This document shows, piece after piece, positions 1-9,005 of a stretch of 64,000 bases of DNA. Positions within the stretch are counted from its first letter, which is position 1, and each line of letters opens with the position of its first letter. Below the pieces are notes generated by a model that was given only the letters and a program-made list of their open reading frames with translations, was not told the origin of the DNA and searched no databases. The position numbers were made by a program, and so were the translations under genes. This stretch comes from Paenimyroides ummariense (lineage in GTDB: Bacteria; Bacteroidota; Bacteroidia; Flavobacteriales; Flavobacteriaceae): assembly GCF_900115115.1 (NCBI RefSeq), contig NZ_FOVI01000001.1, forward strand, positions 62,001-126,000. The letters run 5' to 3'.

Positions 1-1425
1 AAGATTAAAGATCTTTTAGCAGGGTCGAGTCTTTTACAAGAAGTAGTGGCAAAAGGCTGGGTGCGTACTTTTAGAAACAACCAGTTCATTGCATTAAACG
101 ACGGATCTACCATTCATAACATACAATGCGTTTTAGAATTAGACGCTTTTCCTGAAGAAACCATTAAACGTATTACAACCGGCGCGGCAATCAGCGTTAA
201 AGGTACGTTGGTTGAAAGTCAGGGCAAAGGTCAAAAATACGAAATTCAGGCAAATACGCTGGAAATTTTAGGCGATTCTGATGCTGAAAAATATCCGATA
301 CAGCCTAAAAAACACTCGTTAGAATTTTTACGCGAAAATGCTCATTTACGTATTCGTACCAATATGTTTGGTGCTATTATGCGTGTGCGCAGTACGCTTT
401 CTTACGCGGTGCACAAATACTTTCAAGACAACGGATTTTTCTATGTAAACACGCCGATCATCACGGGATCTGATGCCGAAGGTGCCGGTGAAATGTTTCA
501 GGTTACCGCGTTGCCTTTAGATGGTTCTGCGCCAAGAAATGAAGATGGAAGCATTAATTACAAAGAGGATTTCTTTGGCAAACACACCAACTTAACCGTT
601 TCGGGTCAGTTAGAAGGAGAAGCTTATGCCATGGCATTGGGATCAATCTATACGTTTGGACCTACTTTTCGTGCAGAAAATTCAAATACATCGCGCCATT
701 TGGCTGAGTTCTGGATGATTGAACCGGAAGTTGCCTTTAATAATTTAGACGATAATATGGATTTGGCGGAAGATTTCATCAAATTCGTTATTAAATATAC
801 GGTTGAAAAATGCGAAGACGATTTATTGCAGTTGGAAGCACGATTGATCGATGAAGAAAAATCGAAACCACAGGCAGATCGTTCGGAAATGACGTTGATG
901 GAGAAACTGAAATTTGTTTTAGAAAACAATTTCAAACGTGTTTCTTATACCGAAGCTATCGATATTTTAAAAGGATCAAAACCTAATAAAAACAAAAAAT
1001 TCCAATATTTAATTGAAGAATGGGGTGCCGATTTACAAAGTGAGCACGAACGTTTCTTGGTTGAAAAACACTTTAAATGTCCGGTAATTTTGTTTGATTA
1101 TCCTGCGAACATTAAATCGTTCTACATGCGTTTAAACGACGATGGAAAAACAGTTCGTGCAATGGATATTTTATTCCCTGGAATCGGTGAAATCGTTGGT
1201 GGATCGCAACGTGAAGAACGCTACGATGTCTTGATCGAAAAAATGCAGGCATTAAATATTCCCGAAGAAGAATTATGGTGGTACTTGGATACCCGCAAAT
1301 TTGGATCGGCAGTTCACTCGGGCTTTGGTTTAGGTTTTGAACGTTTGGTATTGTTCGTAACAGGTATGACCAACATTCGCGACGTAATTCCGTTCCCAAG
1401 AACACCGCAAAACGCAGAATTTTAA
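1..1425 (+). CDS. asnS: Asparaginyl-tRNA synthetase, 5'-truncated by window edge
   Basis: Class II aminoacyl-tRNA synthetase that charges tRNA-Asn in the cytoplasm. The frame is open from the first base of the window, so only a few N-terminal residues are missing; the GTG at 46 is internal, because the codons before it encode the family's usual [12 protein letters not shown] start. The N-terminal OB-fold ([23 protein letters not shown]) binds the anticodon. The class II core follows, with motif 2 around [11 protein letters not shown] and motif 3 at the C-terminus ([15 protein letters not shown]). The roughly 474 residues present match normal AsnRS length. A hairpin terminator follows directly, so the gene is probably a separate transcription unit. 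The identification is secure. Confidence 0.97.
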   Translation, partial: KIKDLLAGSSLLQEVVAKGWVRTFRNNQFIALNDGSTIHNIQCVLELDAFPEETIKRITTGAAISVKGTLVESQGKGQKYEIQANTLEILGDSDAEKYPIQPKKHSLEFLRENAHLRIRTNMFGAIMRVRSTLSYAVHKYFQDNGFFYVNTPIITGSDAEGAGEMFQVTALPLDGSAPRNEDGSINYKEDFFGKHTNLTVSGQLEGEAYAMALGSIYTFGPTFRAENSNTSRHLAEFWMIEPEVAFNNLDDNMDLAEDFIKFVIKYTVEKCEDDLLQLEARLIDEEKSKPQADRSEMTLMEKLKFVLENNFKRVSYTEAIDILKGSKPNKNKKFQYLIEEWGADLQSEHERFLVEKHFKCPVILFDYPANIKSFYMRLNDDGKTVRAMDILFPGIGEIVGGSQREERYDVLIEKMQALNIPEEELWWYLDTRKFGSAVHSGFGLGFERLVLFVTGMTNIRDVIPFPRTPQNAEF

Positions 1426-1430
1426 ATTAT

Positions 1431-1466
1431 AAAACGTTCAACTTAAAAAAGTTTGAACGTTTTTTT
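1431..1466 (+). terminator. Rho-independent terminator after asnS
   Basis: An 11-bp perfect stem (1431-1441 with 1453-1463, AAAACGTTCAA type) is followed by a T run. It lies six bases after the asnS stop codon. Confidence 0.85.
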
Positions 1467-1496
1467 ATTAGCTTACAGTTTTAAATTCCATTATAG

Positions 1497-2126
1497 ATGA
1501 TTTTACCAAAAGAACTTAAAGAAGCCATAACGCATCTGTCATCAACCGAAAAAGACAAACTAATTTTCCGTTTGTTAAAAAAAGATTTAGCATTGGCTAA
1601 CCGTTTGCTTTTTGAATTGGTAAGCACAGAAACGGTTGAAGAAAAACGAAAGAAAATACAAAAATCATTAGTTTTTCAAATAGATCGATCTGTTGAACAA
1701 TTTTATTCACCCGGTTATTTATCAATGGATGTGCGCTATATGAGTGGAATGATTACCGAACATGTTCAAATCACTAAAGATAAATTTGGCGATCCTTATC
1801 TTAATTTACTAAATTTAAACGGGATAATTCCAAAACTAAATAAACAGCTACAAACCTATAAACCAATAAAAGCAAATAAATTTTACGTTCCTGCGTTGGC
1901 ACGTATTTTTAAAATTTTAATGAATGTTTCAAAATTTCATGAAGACGAACAATACGAATTTCGTGACGAACTAAACAAATTAGGGGAAAGTATTATAGAA
2001 AACCAAGATTTTATGAAAGCTGCCATAAACAATGGTTTAGATATAAATTGGTTATTAAATGCTGAAATACCAGAAAATATAGTAGAAATCCATAAAAATA
2101 TTCGTGCATTGGGTCTATTAAGATAA
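1497..2126 (+). CDS. Conserved hypothetical protein (DUF6155-like)
   Basis: A 209-residue soluble protein with no signal peptide or membrane segment. It is rich in charged helices. The N-terminal stretch LPKELKEAITHLSSTEKDKL and following helices resemble the DUF6155 family of Bacteroidota, which has no known function; that assignment is from memory and moderate. It stands between the asnS terminator and the rpoN promoter. Its own transcript probably ends in the long inverted repeat at 2156-2216, which also holds the rpoN promoter. No catalytic motif is evident. Confidence 0.7.
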   Translation: MILPKELKEAITHLSSTEKDKLIFRLLKKDLALANRLLFELVSTETVEEKRKKIQKSLVFQIDRSVEQFYSPGYLSMDVRYMSGMITEHVQITKDKFGDPYLNLLNLNGIIPKLNKQLQTYKPIKANKFYVPALARIFKILMNVSKFHEDEQYEFRDELNKLGESIIENQDFMKAAINNGLDINWLLNAEIPENIVEIHKNIRALGLLR

Positions 2127-2155
2127 AACAAAAAAACGCATATTTTACAACCTTT

Positions 2156-2216
2156 AAAGTTTGACACAACGCTAATTATTTGTTATTTTTGAATAAATTA
2201 GTTTGTGTCAAACTTT
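2156..2216 (+). terminator. Long inverted repeat / terminator of the 1497-2126 gene
   Basis: A 14-bp perfect inverted repeat (2156-2169, AAAGTTTGACACAA, with 2203-2216) has a 33-nt loop and runs into eight or more T residues. It can end transcripts coming from the upstream gene. The loop and left arm contain the promoter elements of rpoN. Confidence 0.7.
2161..2191 (+). promoter_or_regulatory. Bacteroidota-type promoter of rpoN
   Basis: TTG at 2161-2163 and TATTTTTG at 2184-2191, 20 bp apart, match the primary sigma consensus TTG...TAnnTTTG of Bacteroidota. Transcription would start near 2197, inside the hairpin loop, so the rpoN transcript lacks the left arm and cannot form that terminator. 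Confidence 0.65.
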
Positions 2217-2250
2217 TTTTTATTACTAAAAGTTATAGGAGCATTATAAA

Positions 2251-3714
2251 ATGTTAAAACAGAATTTACAGTTTAAATTATCGCAGAAATTATCGCCACA
2301 GCAAATTCAATTAATGAAGTTGATTCAATTACCTACGCTTGCATTTGAACAACGTTTAAAAGAAGAATTGGTTGAAAATCCGGCGTTGGAATCTGGGAAA
2401 GATGAAGTGAACGATGCAGATGAGTTTCAGGATAATTCAAACGAATTTGATGATTACGACAATGAGCACATCGACACAGATGACATCAACATTGATGATT
2501 ATTTAAGTGACGACGAAATACCCGATTACAAGCTTAAAAGCAACAATTACAGCGATGATGACGATGAAACTTTTATGCCGATTGAAGCGCAGATCAGTTT
2601 CCACCAAAACTTAATTGAACAGTTAAACACTTTTATTTTAACCGATGAAGAACGAACCATTGCCGAGTTCTTAATTGGCAGCATGGACGATATGGGTTAC
2701 ATTCGCCGCGATATTCAGGATATTGTAGATGACATGGCATTTACGCAGGGAATTTACGCAAGCGAAGAACAGGTTAAAAGTATTTTGGAAAGTATTATCC
2801 ACGAACTGGAACCAAGCGGTGTAGGCGCACGCGATTTACAGGAATGCTTGTTACTGCAGTTGCATAGTAAAACACCAAATGAATCAATAGATCTGGCTAA
2901 AGATATTATTGAAAATCAGTTTGAGGCTTTTACCAAAAAACATTACGATAAGTTATTACAGAAATACAATGTTTCACAATCGCAATTGCGTAAGGCTATT
3001 GATGAAATTGAAAAACTAAACCCAAAACCAGGTGGAAGTTTCTCCGGAAGTTCTCGTGCTGTAGAACATATTATTCCCGATTTTACCGTTAAGGTTGACG
3101 ATGGCGAAATTGAACTACACTTAAACAGCCGAAACGCTCCGGAACTGCACGTTTCTAAAGATTATCAGGAAATGTTGCAAACGTATAAAGAAGCCAATGA
3201 AAAATCGTCGGCTCAAAAAGATGCGGTACAGTTCATCAAACAAAAATTAGATGGTGCCAAATGGTTTATTGATGCCATTAAACAACGTCAGGAAACGCTT
3301 TTTGTTACCATGAGTGCCATTATCGAATATCAGAAAGATTATTTTTTGGAAGGCGAAGAAACAAAAATCCGTCCGATGATTTTAAAGGATATTGCAGACA
3401 TGGTTGGTTTGGATATTTCTACCATTTCGCGTGTTGCCAACAGTAAATATGTTGATACACCTTATGGAACCAAATTGATTAAGGAATTTTTCTCTGAAGC
3501 AATGACGAATGATCAGGGCGAAGAAGTTTCTACCATTGAAATTAAAAAGATTCTGCAAAACATTATTGCCGACGAAGACAAGCAAAAACCGCTACCAGAC
3601 GATAAACTGGCTGAAATGCTTAAAGAAAAAGGCTACCCTATTGCCCGCAGAACCGTTGCAAAATACCGCGAGCAGCTAGACATTCCGGTAGCAAGAATGC
3701 GCAAAAAGATTTAA
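2251..3714 (+). CDS. rpoN: RNA polymerase sigma-54 factor
   Basis: Alternative sigma factor that directs core RNA polymerase to -24/-12 promoters and needs an AAA+ activator to melt DNA. The 487 residues show the three expected regions. The glutamine-rich activator-binding region I is at the N-terminus (LKQNLQFKLSQKLSPQQIQLMK). An acidic linker (residues about 50-110) follows, rich in D and E. Then come the core-binding domain and the DNA-binding domain, with the RpoN box ARRTVAKYRE near residue 465. The start is the first ATG after the promoter and terminator structure. The downstream membrane-protein gene overlaps its stop codon by one base, indicating translational coupling. No activator gene is in the window. 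Confidence 0.97.
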   Translation: MLKQNLQFKLSQKLSPQQIQLMKLIQLPTLAFEQRLKEELVENPALESGKDEVNDADEFQDNSNEFDDYDNEHIDTDDINIDDYLSDDEIPDYKLKSNNYSDDDDETFMPIEAQISFHQNLIEQLNTFILTDEERTIAEFLIGSMDDMGYIRRDIQDIVDDMAFTQGIYASEEQVKSILESIIHELEPSGVGARDLQECLLLQLHSKTPNESIDLAKDIIENQFEAFTKKHYDKLLQKYNVSQSQLRKAIDEIEKLNPKPGGSFSGSSRAVEHIIPDFTVKVDDGEIELHLNSRNAPELHVSKDYQEMLQTYKEANEKSSAQKDAVQFIKQKLDGAKWFIDAIKQRQETLFVTMSAIIEYQKDYFLEGEETKIRPMILKDIADMVGLDISTISRVANSKYVDTPYGTKLIKEFFSEAMTNDQGEEVSTIEIKKILQNIIADEDKQKPLPDDKLAEMLKEKGYPIARRTVAKYREQLDIPVARMRKKI

Positions 3715-4319
3715 TGAAGTATTTTTTTAAAATAATATCTTACATATTCCATCCTGTTTTTATTCCAACAATAATCACAGGATGTTTTTACTTATTAAAT
3801 GCCGATTTTTTTATTCCCATTGAACGATATTTAGCAACAGGTCAGGCTTTTTTAATGACTTTTTTGTTGCCTGTTTGTATTTATTTTTTCTTGAAATCAT
3901 TAGGGTTACTAAAATCATCGGTAATGATTAAAAACCTGCGCGAACGCAGTGCACCTATGTTTTTGAATATTGTAATCATAAACATCTTGATTTTTAAAAT
4001 CTGGGAAAATGCCTCTAATTCCTCTTTAAAAGTATTTTTTATCGGCTACTGTATTTCGTATACCATTTTATTCTTCGGTATATTACTAAAGCGTAAATAC
4101 AGTGTGCACGTAGCAAGCGTTTGCAGTGCCATTCCGCTATTTGTAAACCAGACCACCACCTATTATTTAAACCCGTTTTACATTTTACCAGCGTTATTGC
4201 TTATCATCGGTTTAGTAGCAACGTCACGCTTGTATTTAAGAGCACATACCAACGTAGAAATTATTGTAGGTGCGTTGATTGGTTTTGTACCGTCGTTTAT
4301 ATTGTTTTATAAGATGTAG
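3714..4319 (+). CDS. PAP2-like integral membrane protein, atypical active site
   Basis: A 201-residue protein with about six hydrophobic segments spread over its length. The C-terminal stretch SRLYLRAHTNVE resembles motif C3 of PAP2 phosphatases (SRxxxxxHxxxD), but the final Asp is Glu. I see no PSGH (C2) motif and only a weak KNLRERSAP region where C1 (KxxxxxxRP) belongs. It may therefore be a degenerate PAP2 relative without phosphatase activity, or a family with different chemistry. Its ATG overlaps the rpoN stop, so it is probably co-transcribed with rpoN, which is a common arrangement in Flavobacteria. The function in lipid metabolism is inference only. Confidence 0.75.
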   Translation: MKYFFKIISYIFHPVFIPTIITGCFYLLNADFFIPIERYLATGQAFLMTFLLPVCIYFFLKSLGLLKSSVMIKNLRERSAPMFLNIVIINILIFKIWENASNSSLKVFFIGYCISYTILFFGILLKRKYSVHVASVCSAIPLFVNQTTTYYLNPFYILPALLLIIGLVATSRLYLRAHTNVEIIVGALIGFVPSFILFYKM

Positions 4320-4455
4320 AAAGTAGTTCTTAGTTATTAGCTTTTAGCTTTTCTCAAAAATGTCATATAAAAAGAATTCGAGATATTTATTGTACCACAA
4401 ATGCACAGATGTTGGGTGTTTAATGCCGGATGTTTTTTCTGTATAGTATCTTATT

Positions 4456-4558
4456 GTCATGCCTTGCTTGACACGGCATCGCATCTTGTCATAATTACAC
4501 TTGTGAGACCCTGACCCGAGCTTGCGAACAGAACGAAGTTAAACAAGTTCAGGGTGAC
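4456..4558. repeat. Two REP-like palindromic elements in an intergenic region
   Basis: The 256-bp gap 4320-4575 holds no gene. One palindrome is at 4456-4480 (ATGCC/GGCAT arms, opened by GTCA). A second is at 4505-4558 (ACCCTGA 4508-4514 pairs with TCAGGGT 4549-4555; it reads GTCACCCTGAACTTG... on the minus strand and closes with TCTC). Both share the GTCA...ACTTG/CTTG...TC(TC) layout with the pair at 8809-8887, so they look like one dispersed intergenic family. Confidence 0.55.
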
Positions 4559-4575
4559 ACGAATGATTGTAGCAA

Positions 4576-5271
4576 CTACAAAATATAAAACATCAACCCT
4601 ACATTCAGCATGTTTATATGGCTTGCGGTACCATCAATTGTATTTTTGTTGTACAAAGGTTTAAAACCGTAATAGCCGTATAAATTCCAGGTATTAAAAC
4701 CTGCTGAAATATAAACTCCTAAATTTGATCTTGACAGCAGATCGCTGTTTTTAAAACTGTGATTTCCTAAAACGCCTTCGTACTTTGAAGTTGAATTCAA
4801 CAAATAACTGTATTTAATTCCGGTATAAACTCGCCAGAATTTATGTGAATGTACTTTTGAATTACGCCAGCGAATTTCGATCGGAATCTCGATATAAGAC
4901 AACTTTTGAACATTTTTTTCGCGATCATTGTCAATTTCAAAAGTAACGGGATTGTTATCAATCAATGCCATATTGTGTCGCAAATTATAGAATGCAAAAC
5001 CAACACCCGGAGCAATGGCAACCGTTCGTTGTTTATTGATCGGAAAATCTCGCAGAAAACCAAAATTCGTTCCTATGGAAATAGAGTTCGTAGAGAAATT
5101 TTGCGGTTGTTTCATCATCAAAGTATGCGTAACGCCCACGTAAAACTGATCTTCACGATAAAACGGATCGGTTACTTTTATGGTTCTGTCCAAAGCAGGC
5201 AAACTATCAATTGCTTGCGAAAATGTTTTGACAGAAACCAAGAGTATCAATATGCTAAAAAAAACTTTCAT
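4576..5271 (-). CDS. PorT-family outer-membrane beta-barrel protein
   Basis: A 231-residue secreted protein with an N-terminal signal peptide (MKVFFSILILLVSVKTFSQA). Alternating aromatic beta strands and a final strand ending in a hydrophobic residue (LNVGLMFYIL) indicate an outer-membrane barrel. It resembles the PorT/OMP_b-brl family; the founding member PorT takes part in type IX secretion, but I cannot say this paralog does. It is the last gene of the dxs-DUF3078-barrel operon, three bases after the DUF3078 stop, an arrangement that I recall in other Flavobacteria. Confidence 0.8.
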   Translation of the reverse strand: MKVFFSILILLVSVKTFSQAIDSLPALDRTIKVTDPFYREDQFYVGVTHTLMMKQPQNFSTNSISIGTNFGFLRDFPINKQRTVAIAPGVGFAFYNLRHNMALIDNNPVTFEIDNDREKNVQKLSYIEIPIEIRWRNSKVHSHKFWRVYTGIKYSYLLNSTSKYEGVLGNHSFKNSDLLSRSNLGVYISAGFNTWNLYGYYGFKPLYNKNTIDGTASHINMLNVGLMFYIL

Positions 5272-5274
5272 CTC

Positions 5275-6525
5275 TTAAAAATTATAAACCAAACCAACAC
5301 TTAACAATTGTTTAAATTGTACGCGCGGACCTTGGGTAATCTGGGTTCCGTTTACGTCGCGTTTGTTTTTTATATCATCATCATAAATCAAATGTCCGCC
5401 TAAAGTTGCTTTAATTAAACTGTTTACTTTCATTTCAATTTGAAGCTGCCAATCTACATCCACATTTCCAAAGTTATTCAGATAATCGGTATAAAGGGTC
5501 AGGTTGTTTTTAAGATTAACGTTTTTCATGATAGATTTATTCCATTCACTTGTAAACAAAAAACCAAATTCGTTTCGTGATTTTTTCCCGGCTCTTAACA
5601 GCGTCCCGTCTTCAGCATAAATAGCGCCCGGTAAACCAAACTCCCCTTTATTCGCCAAAGTATCATCTAAAACCAGCGTAGATTTTAAGGTAAGTGGCGA
5701 AATGTAGGCTTTAAAGTTATTTTTGAAATATTCTGAACCGATACCCGCAAAAAGATACGCCGGTGCAAATGCGCGCGAAATTGGATCGTCTACGTTAGGA
5801 TATGCGTAACCGTTTGCCATTTGGGTGTTAAGCGTCATTTTTGCAGAATAATACCAGTTTGATTTTACCGATGTTTTGTAACCGAAAGATGAATTGATGT
5901 TTAAAACGTCGTCGGTTTTACGCAATTCCAGATTTTCCTGTTTATTTAAACCGTAACGCACTTTTAATTCATTTAACCAAACAGTTCGTCCCTTTTCATA
6001 TTTTCTGGTGAAATCGCCTTTTACGATACCCGAAACAGAACTAAAACCACCGGCATTCCAATTAGAGAACGTTCCTTGGTTGATATCTAACCCAAAACTG
6101 TTCGTTTTTTTCCAGAAACTGACTTCAGAACGAATTGGAGACAAGGCATCATACGGAATTTGAAAGTTTGATCGGGGCATTCTATCGTACACAAACCCGT
6201 TTGGTTTTGATATTAAAAAGTACGCCAAATCGGTATTCTTATTTCGTTTGGTAACTTCGAATGTTGAAACAACAACCTGTTGCACATCGCCCGATTTTAA
6301 GTTCATAAGTACCGAATCTTGCAAAACCATTTTAGGTTCAACCGTAATTGGTCGTAAAAAAATAGTATCGTTTCTTTTTACCAGCGTATCAAAAACCGAA
6401 AACTGCGTTCTATAAAAAGTATTTACATCTGTACTTGTTTTTTTTATCTGCAAAGAATCTAACGGTTGCGAGAAACCAACTGCCGACAATAACATAAAAA
6501 AAACAACGATCTTAAATTTAAACAT
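5275..6525 (-). CDS. DUF3078 domain outer-membrane protein
   Basis: A 416-residue secreted protein of the DUF3078 family. I chose the ATG at 6525 because it starts a clean signal peptide (MFKFKIVVFFMLLSAVGFSQ); an upstream in-frame start at 6564 would add 13 residues before it. The body is rich in beta strands with repeated W/Y/F patterns (WNAGGFSSVSGIVKG, WLNELKVRYGLNKQ), and it ends in F (LSVGLVYNF) like a barrel substrate of the BAM machinery. Its start overlaps the dxs stop by eight bases, so it is translationally coupled to dxs. The function is unknown. Confidence 0.85.
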   Translation of the reverse strand: MFKFKIVVFFMLLSAVGFSQPLDSLQIKKTSTDVNTFYRTQFSVFDTLVKRNDTIFLRPITVEPKMVLQDSVLMNLKSGDVQQVVVSTFEVTKRNKNTDLAYFLISKPNGFVYDRMPRSNFQIPYDALSPIRSEVSFWKKTNSFGLDINQGTFSNWNAGGFSSVSGIVKGDFTRKYEKGRTVWLNELKVRYGLNKQENLELRKTDDVLNINSSFGYKTSVKSNWYYSAKMTLNTQMANGYAYPNVDDPISRAFAPAYLFAGIGSEYFKNNFKAYISPLTLKSTLVLDDTLANKGEFGLPGAIYAEDGTLLRAGKKSRNEFGFLFTSEWNKSIMKNVNLKNNLTLYTDYLNNFGNVDVDWQLQIEMKVNSLIKATLGGHLIYDDDIKNKRDVNGTQITQGPRVQFKQLLSVGLVYNF

Positions 6526-8281
6526 TCTGTACTTTTTTAAATAAATTCTGCATAAATTCCACATCTAATCCACACTGTTTAAGCTGTTCGTTCACCGTAG
6601 CATGCTCTATAAAAACATCGGGAACACCTAAATTTATCACCTTAATATTTATATTGTTTGCCAAAATAATCTGATTGATTACACTGCCAAAACCGCCTTT
6701 AATTACACCTTCTTCTACCGTAATAATGGTTTCGAAACCGCTAATCAACTCCACAATTTCTGTTTTGTTTAAAGGTTTGATCTGCAAGAAATGATGCACC
6801 GCAAAATAATCTTCATCAAAACTTAATGCTTCTAAAACGTTTTCTAAAATGGTTCCAGTTGAAAAAACGGCTGCTTTTTTTCCTCTTTTAATTAATTGAA
6901 TTTTAGAAAGATCGATCTTTTCAAAAGAAACTTTCCAGTTTTCGACTGATGAATATCCACGTGGATAACGAATTGCCACAGGTTTAGAATTATTCTGCAA
7001 CGTAAACAGCGTTTGACGCAATTCTACAGCATCTTTCGGAGCCAAAATAGTTAGGTTTGGAATTGCCTGTAAATACGCAATATCGAAAACTCCCTGATGT
7101 GTTGCACCGTCTTCGCCCACCAAACCGGCACGATCTATACAAAAAATAACCGGAATGCTCTGTAACGCTACATCGTGAATTAATTGGTCGTAAGCACGTT
7201 GCAAAAAAGTAGAATAAATGGCACAAAAAACAGTGAAACCACCCAATGAAATACCGGCTGCCAAGGTAACAGCATGTTGTTCTGCGATGCCAACATCAAT
7301 TGCACGTTCCGGAAATTGATCCATCATGTATTTTAGCGAACTTCCTGTGGGCATTGCAGGTGTGATGGCAAATATTTTAGGATTTTGCTGTGCTAATTCT
7401 AATAAAGTGAGCCCGAAAACATCTTGATATTTTGTAAACTTCTGTGTATTATTTTCAAGCAGATCACCTGTAATTTTATCAAATTTTCCCGGTGCATGAT
7501 ACAATACCTGATTTTCTTCTGCCTGTTTTAAACCCTTACCTTTTGTGGTTGTGATATGCAAAAACTGTGGCCCGCTTTTAGCCTTCAATCTTTGTAATTC
7601 ATGAATCAATGCTTTTAAATCGTGCCCATCAATTGGTCCCACATATTTAAAATTCAATGATTTAATCATGTTGTTACTCTTCGGATTTTCGCCTTGTTTT
7701 ACCTGCATTAAATAGCTTTTCAGCGCACCCACACTCGGATCGATCCCAATAGCATTATCATTTAAAACAACAATTAAATTGGCATTTGTTACACCTGCGT
7801 GATTTAAGGCTTCAAACGCCATTCCTGAAGCAATAGACGCATCACCAATCACCGCAACATGCTGAATATCGTTTTCGCCTTTCAATTTACTCGCAATCGC
7901 CATTCCCAAAGCCGCAGATATGGATGTAGATGAATGCCCAACTCCAAAAGCATCGTATTCGCTTTCGCTGATTTTAGGAAATCCGCTCAATCCGTTTTTT
8001 TGTCGGTTGGTTTCAAAATCGGCTTTACGTCCCGTTAAAATTTTGTGCACATAGGCTTGGTGACCTACATCCCAAACCAGCTTGTCAACAGGCGTATCAA
8101 ACACATAATGCAAAGCAATGGTTAGTTCTACAACTCCCAAACTCGCACCCAAATGACCGCCGTTTACCGAAACAACATCGATAATAAACCTACGGATCTC
8201 GTCTGCCAACTGTTGCAGCTGTTCCAAGGTTTTCGATTTTAAATCGGCAGGAAATTGAATTGTTGGTAAAATTGGGGTCAT
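6518..8281 (-). CDS. dxs: 1-deoxy-D-xylulose-5-phosphate synthase
   Basis: Thiamine-diphosphate enzyme that condenses pyruvate and glyceraldehyde 3-phosphate in the first step of the MEP isoprenoid pathway. The sequence has the N-terminal NGGHLGASLGVVELTIALH block (about residues 40-58). The ThDP motif GDASIASGMAFEALNHAG...NDN is near residue 145; it has GDA where many homologs have GDG. The central DRAGLVGEDGATHQG transketolase motif and the C-terminal transketolase domain are present. At 587 residues it is slightly shorter than the usual 620. A TAnnTTTG promoter on the minus strand lies about 20 bases before the ATG. It heads an operon with the two outer-membrane genes downstream. Confidence 0.96.
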   Translation of the reverse strand: MTPILPTIQFPADLKSKTLEQLQQLADEIRRFIIDVVSVNGGHLGASLGVVELTIALHYVFDTPVDKLVWDVGHQAYVHKILTGRKADFETNRQKNGLSGFPKISESEYDAFGVGHSSTSISAALGMAIASKLKGENDIQHVAVIGDASIASGMAFEALNHAGVTNANLIVVLNDNAIGIDPSVGALKSYLMQVKQGENPKSNNMIKSLNFKYVGPIDGHDLKALIHELQRLKAKSGPQFLHITTTKGKGLKQAEENQVLYHAPGKFDKITGDLLENNTQKFTKYQDVFGLTLLELAQQNPKIFAITPAMPTGSSLKYMMDQFPERAIDVGIAEQHAVTLAAGISLGGFTVFCAIYSTFLQRAYDQLIHDVALQSIPVIFCIDRAGLVGEDGATHQGVFDIAYLQAIPNLTILAPKDAVELRQTLFTLQNNSKPVAIRYPRGYSSVENWKVSFEKIDLSKIQLIKRGKKAAVFSTGTILENVLEALSFDEDYFAVHHFLQIKPLNKTEIVELISGFETIITVEEGVIKGGFGSVINQIILANNINIKVINLGVPDVFIEHATVNEQLKQCGLDVEFMQNLFKKVQNV

Positions 8282-8300
8282 TAACTTTTAAATTATTAAA

Positions 8301-8308
8301 CAAATTTA
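8301..8308 (-). promoter_or_regulatory. -7 element of the dxs operon
   Basis: Reads TAAATTTG on the minus strand, matching TAnnTTTG, 20 bases upstream of the dxs ATG. Confidence 0.5.
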
Positions 8309-8329
8309 CAATAATATCTTATTTTTGAA

Positions 8330-8337
8330 CGAATAAT
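8330..8337 (+). promoter_or_regulatory. -7 element of tadA
   Basis: TATTTTTG matches TAnnTTTG, 12 bases before the tadA ATG. It is divergent from the dxs promoter within 40 bp. Confidence 0.5.
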
Positions 8338-8349
8338 TTACTGATTGAA

Positions 8350-8784
8350 ATGCTGTTGAACGACGAATATTTTATGCGGATTGCTTTAAATGAGGCAAAA
8401 GAAGCGCTTTTAAAAAATGAAATTCCTATTGGAGCTGTTATTGTAGCGAATAATTCCATAATAGCGAAAACGCATAATTTAACCGAGAATTTGAACGATG
8501 TTACAGCACATGCAGAAATGCAGGCTATTACGGCTGCTGCAAATGCCATTGGTGGTAAGTATTTAAAAAACTGCACCATGTATTTAACGGTTGAACCATG
8601 CCAAATGTGTGCCGGTGCGTTGTATTGGAGTCAGATTTCAAAAATTGTTGTTGGTGTACAAGACAACAAGCGTGGTTTTACCACGATGGGCGGACAACTG
8701 CACCCGAAAACGGAAATTGTTTACGGTGTTTTAGAAGATGAATGTAAGGAATTGATGCTGACTTTTTTTCAGAATAAAAGATAA
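8350..8784 (+). CDS. tadA: tRNA-specific adenosine deaminase
   Basis: Zinc-dependent cytidine-deaminase-fold enzyme that converts the wobble adenosine of tRNA-Arg(ACG) to inosine. The 144 residues contain the catalytic HAEMQAI motif (His zinc ligand and Glu proton shuttle) and the PCQMCAGAL zinc-cysteine motif about 30 residues later. The length and the N-terminal MRIALNEAKEALLKNEIPIGAV stretch fit TadA. A guanine or other nucleoside deaminase of the same fold is the main alternative, but TadA is more likely from the E-PCQMCAGA pattern. It is monocistronic and followed by a palindromic repeat region. Confidence 0.88.
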   Translation: MLLNDEYFMRIALNEAKEALLKNEIPIGAVIVANNSIIAKTHNLTENLNDVTAHAEMQAITAAANAIGGKYLKNCTMYLTVEPCQMCAGALYWSQISKIVVGVQDNKRGFTTMGGQLHPKTEIVYGVLEDECKELMLTFFQNKR

Positions 8785-8913
8785 AAGCTGTTTAAGAAAC
8801 ACTAATTTGTCAAGCTGAACTTGATTCAGCTTCTCATAAAAGTTTTTAATCAAAATAAGTGAGATTCCGGATCAAGTCCGGAATGACAATAATTAACTTT
8901 CCTAAACAGCTTT
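8784..8913. repeat. Inverted REP pair inside a larger inverted repeat
   Basis: The 221-bp gap after tadA holds no gene. A 16-bp outer inverted repeat (8784-8799 with 8898-8913, 15/16 matching) encloses two palindromes in opposite orientation. The first, 8809-8835, has arms AAGCTGAA/TTCAGCTT. The second, 8861-8887, has arms TTCCGGA/TCCGGAA. Read in the same sense, both have the form GTCA-arm-ACTTGAT-arm-TCTC, the same plan as the copies at 4456-4558. Folded, the whole may also serve as the tadA terminator. Confidence 0.6.
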
Positions 8914-9005
8914 CTTATTTAGTTCTCGACACAGAATTTCTCCGCTTCTCTTTGAAATTCTTACTCGAACTGACGTAAAATTTAACTTATTTAAAAACCT
9001 ACGAA

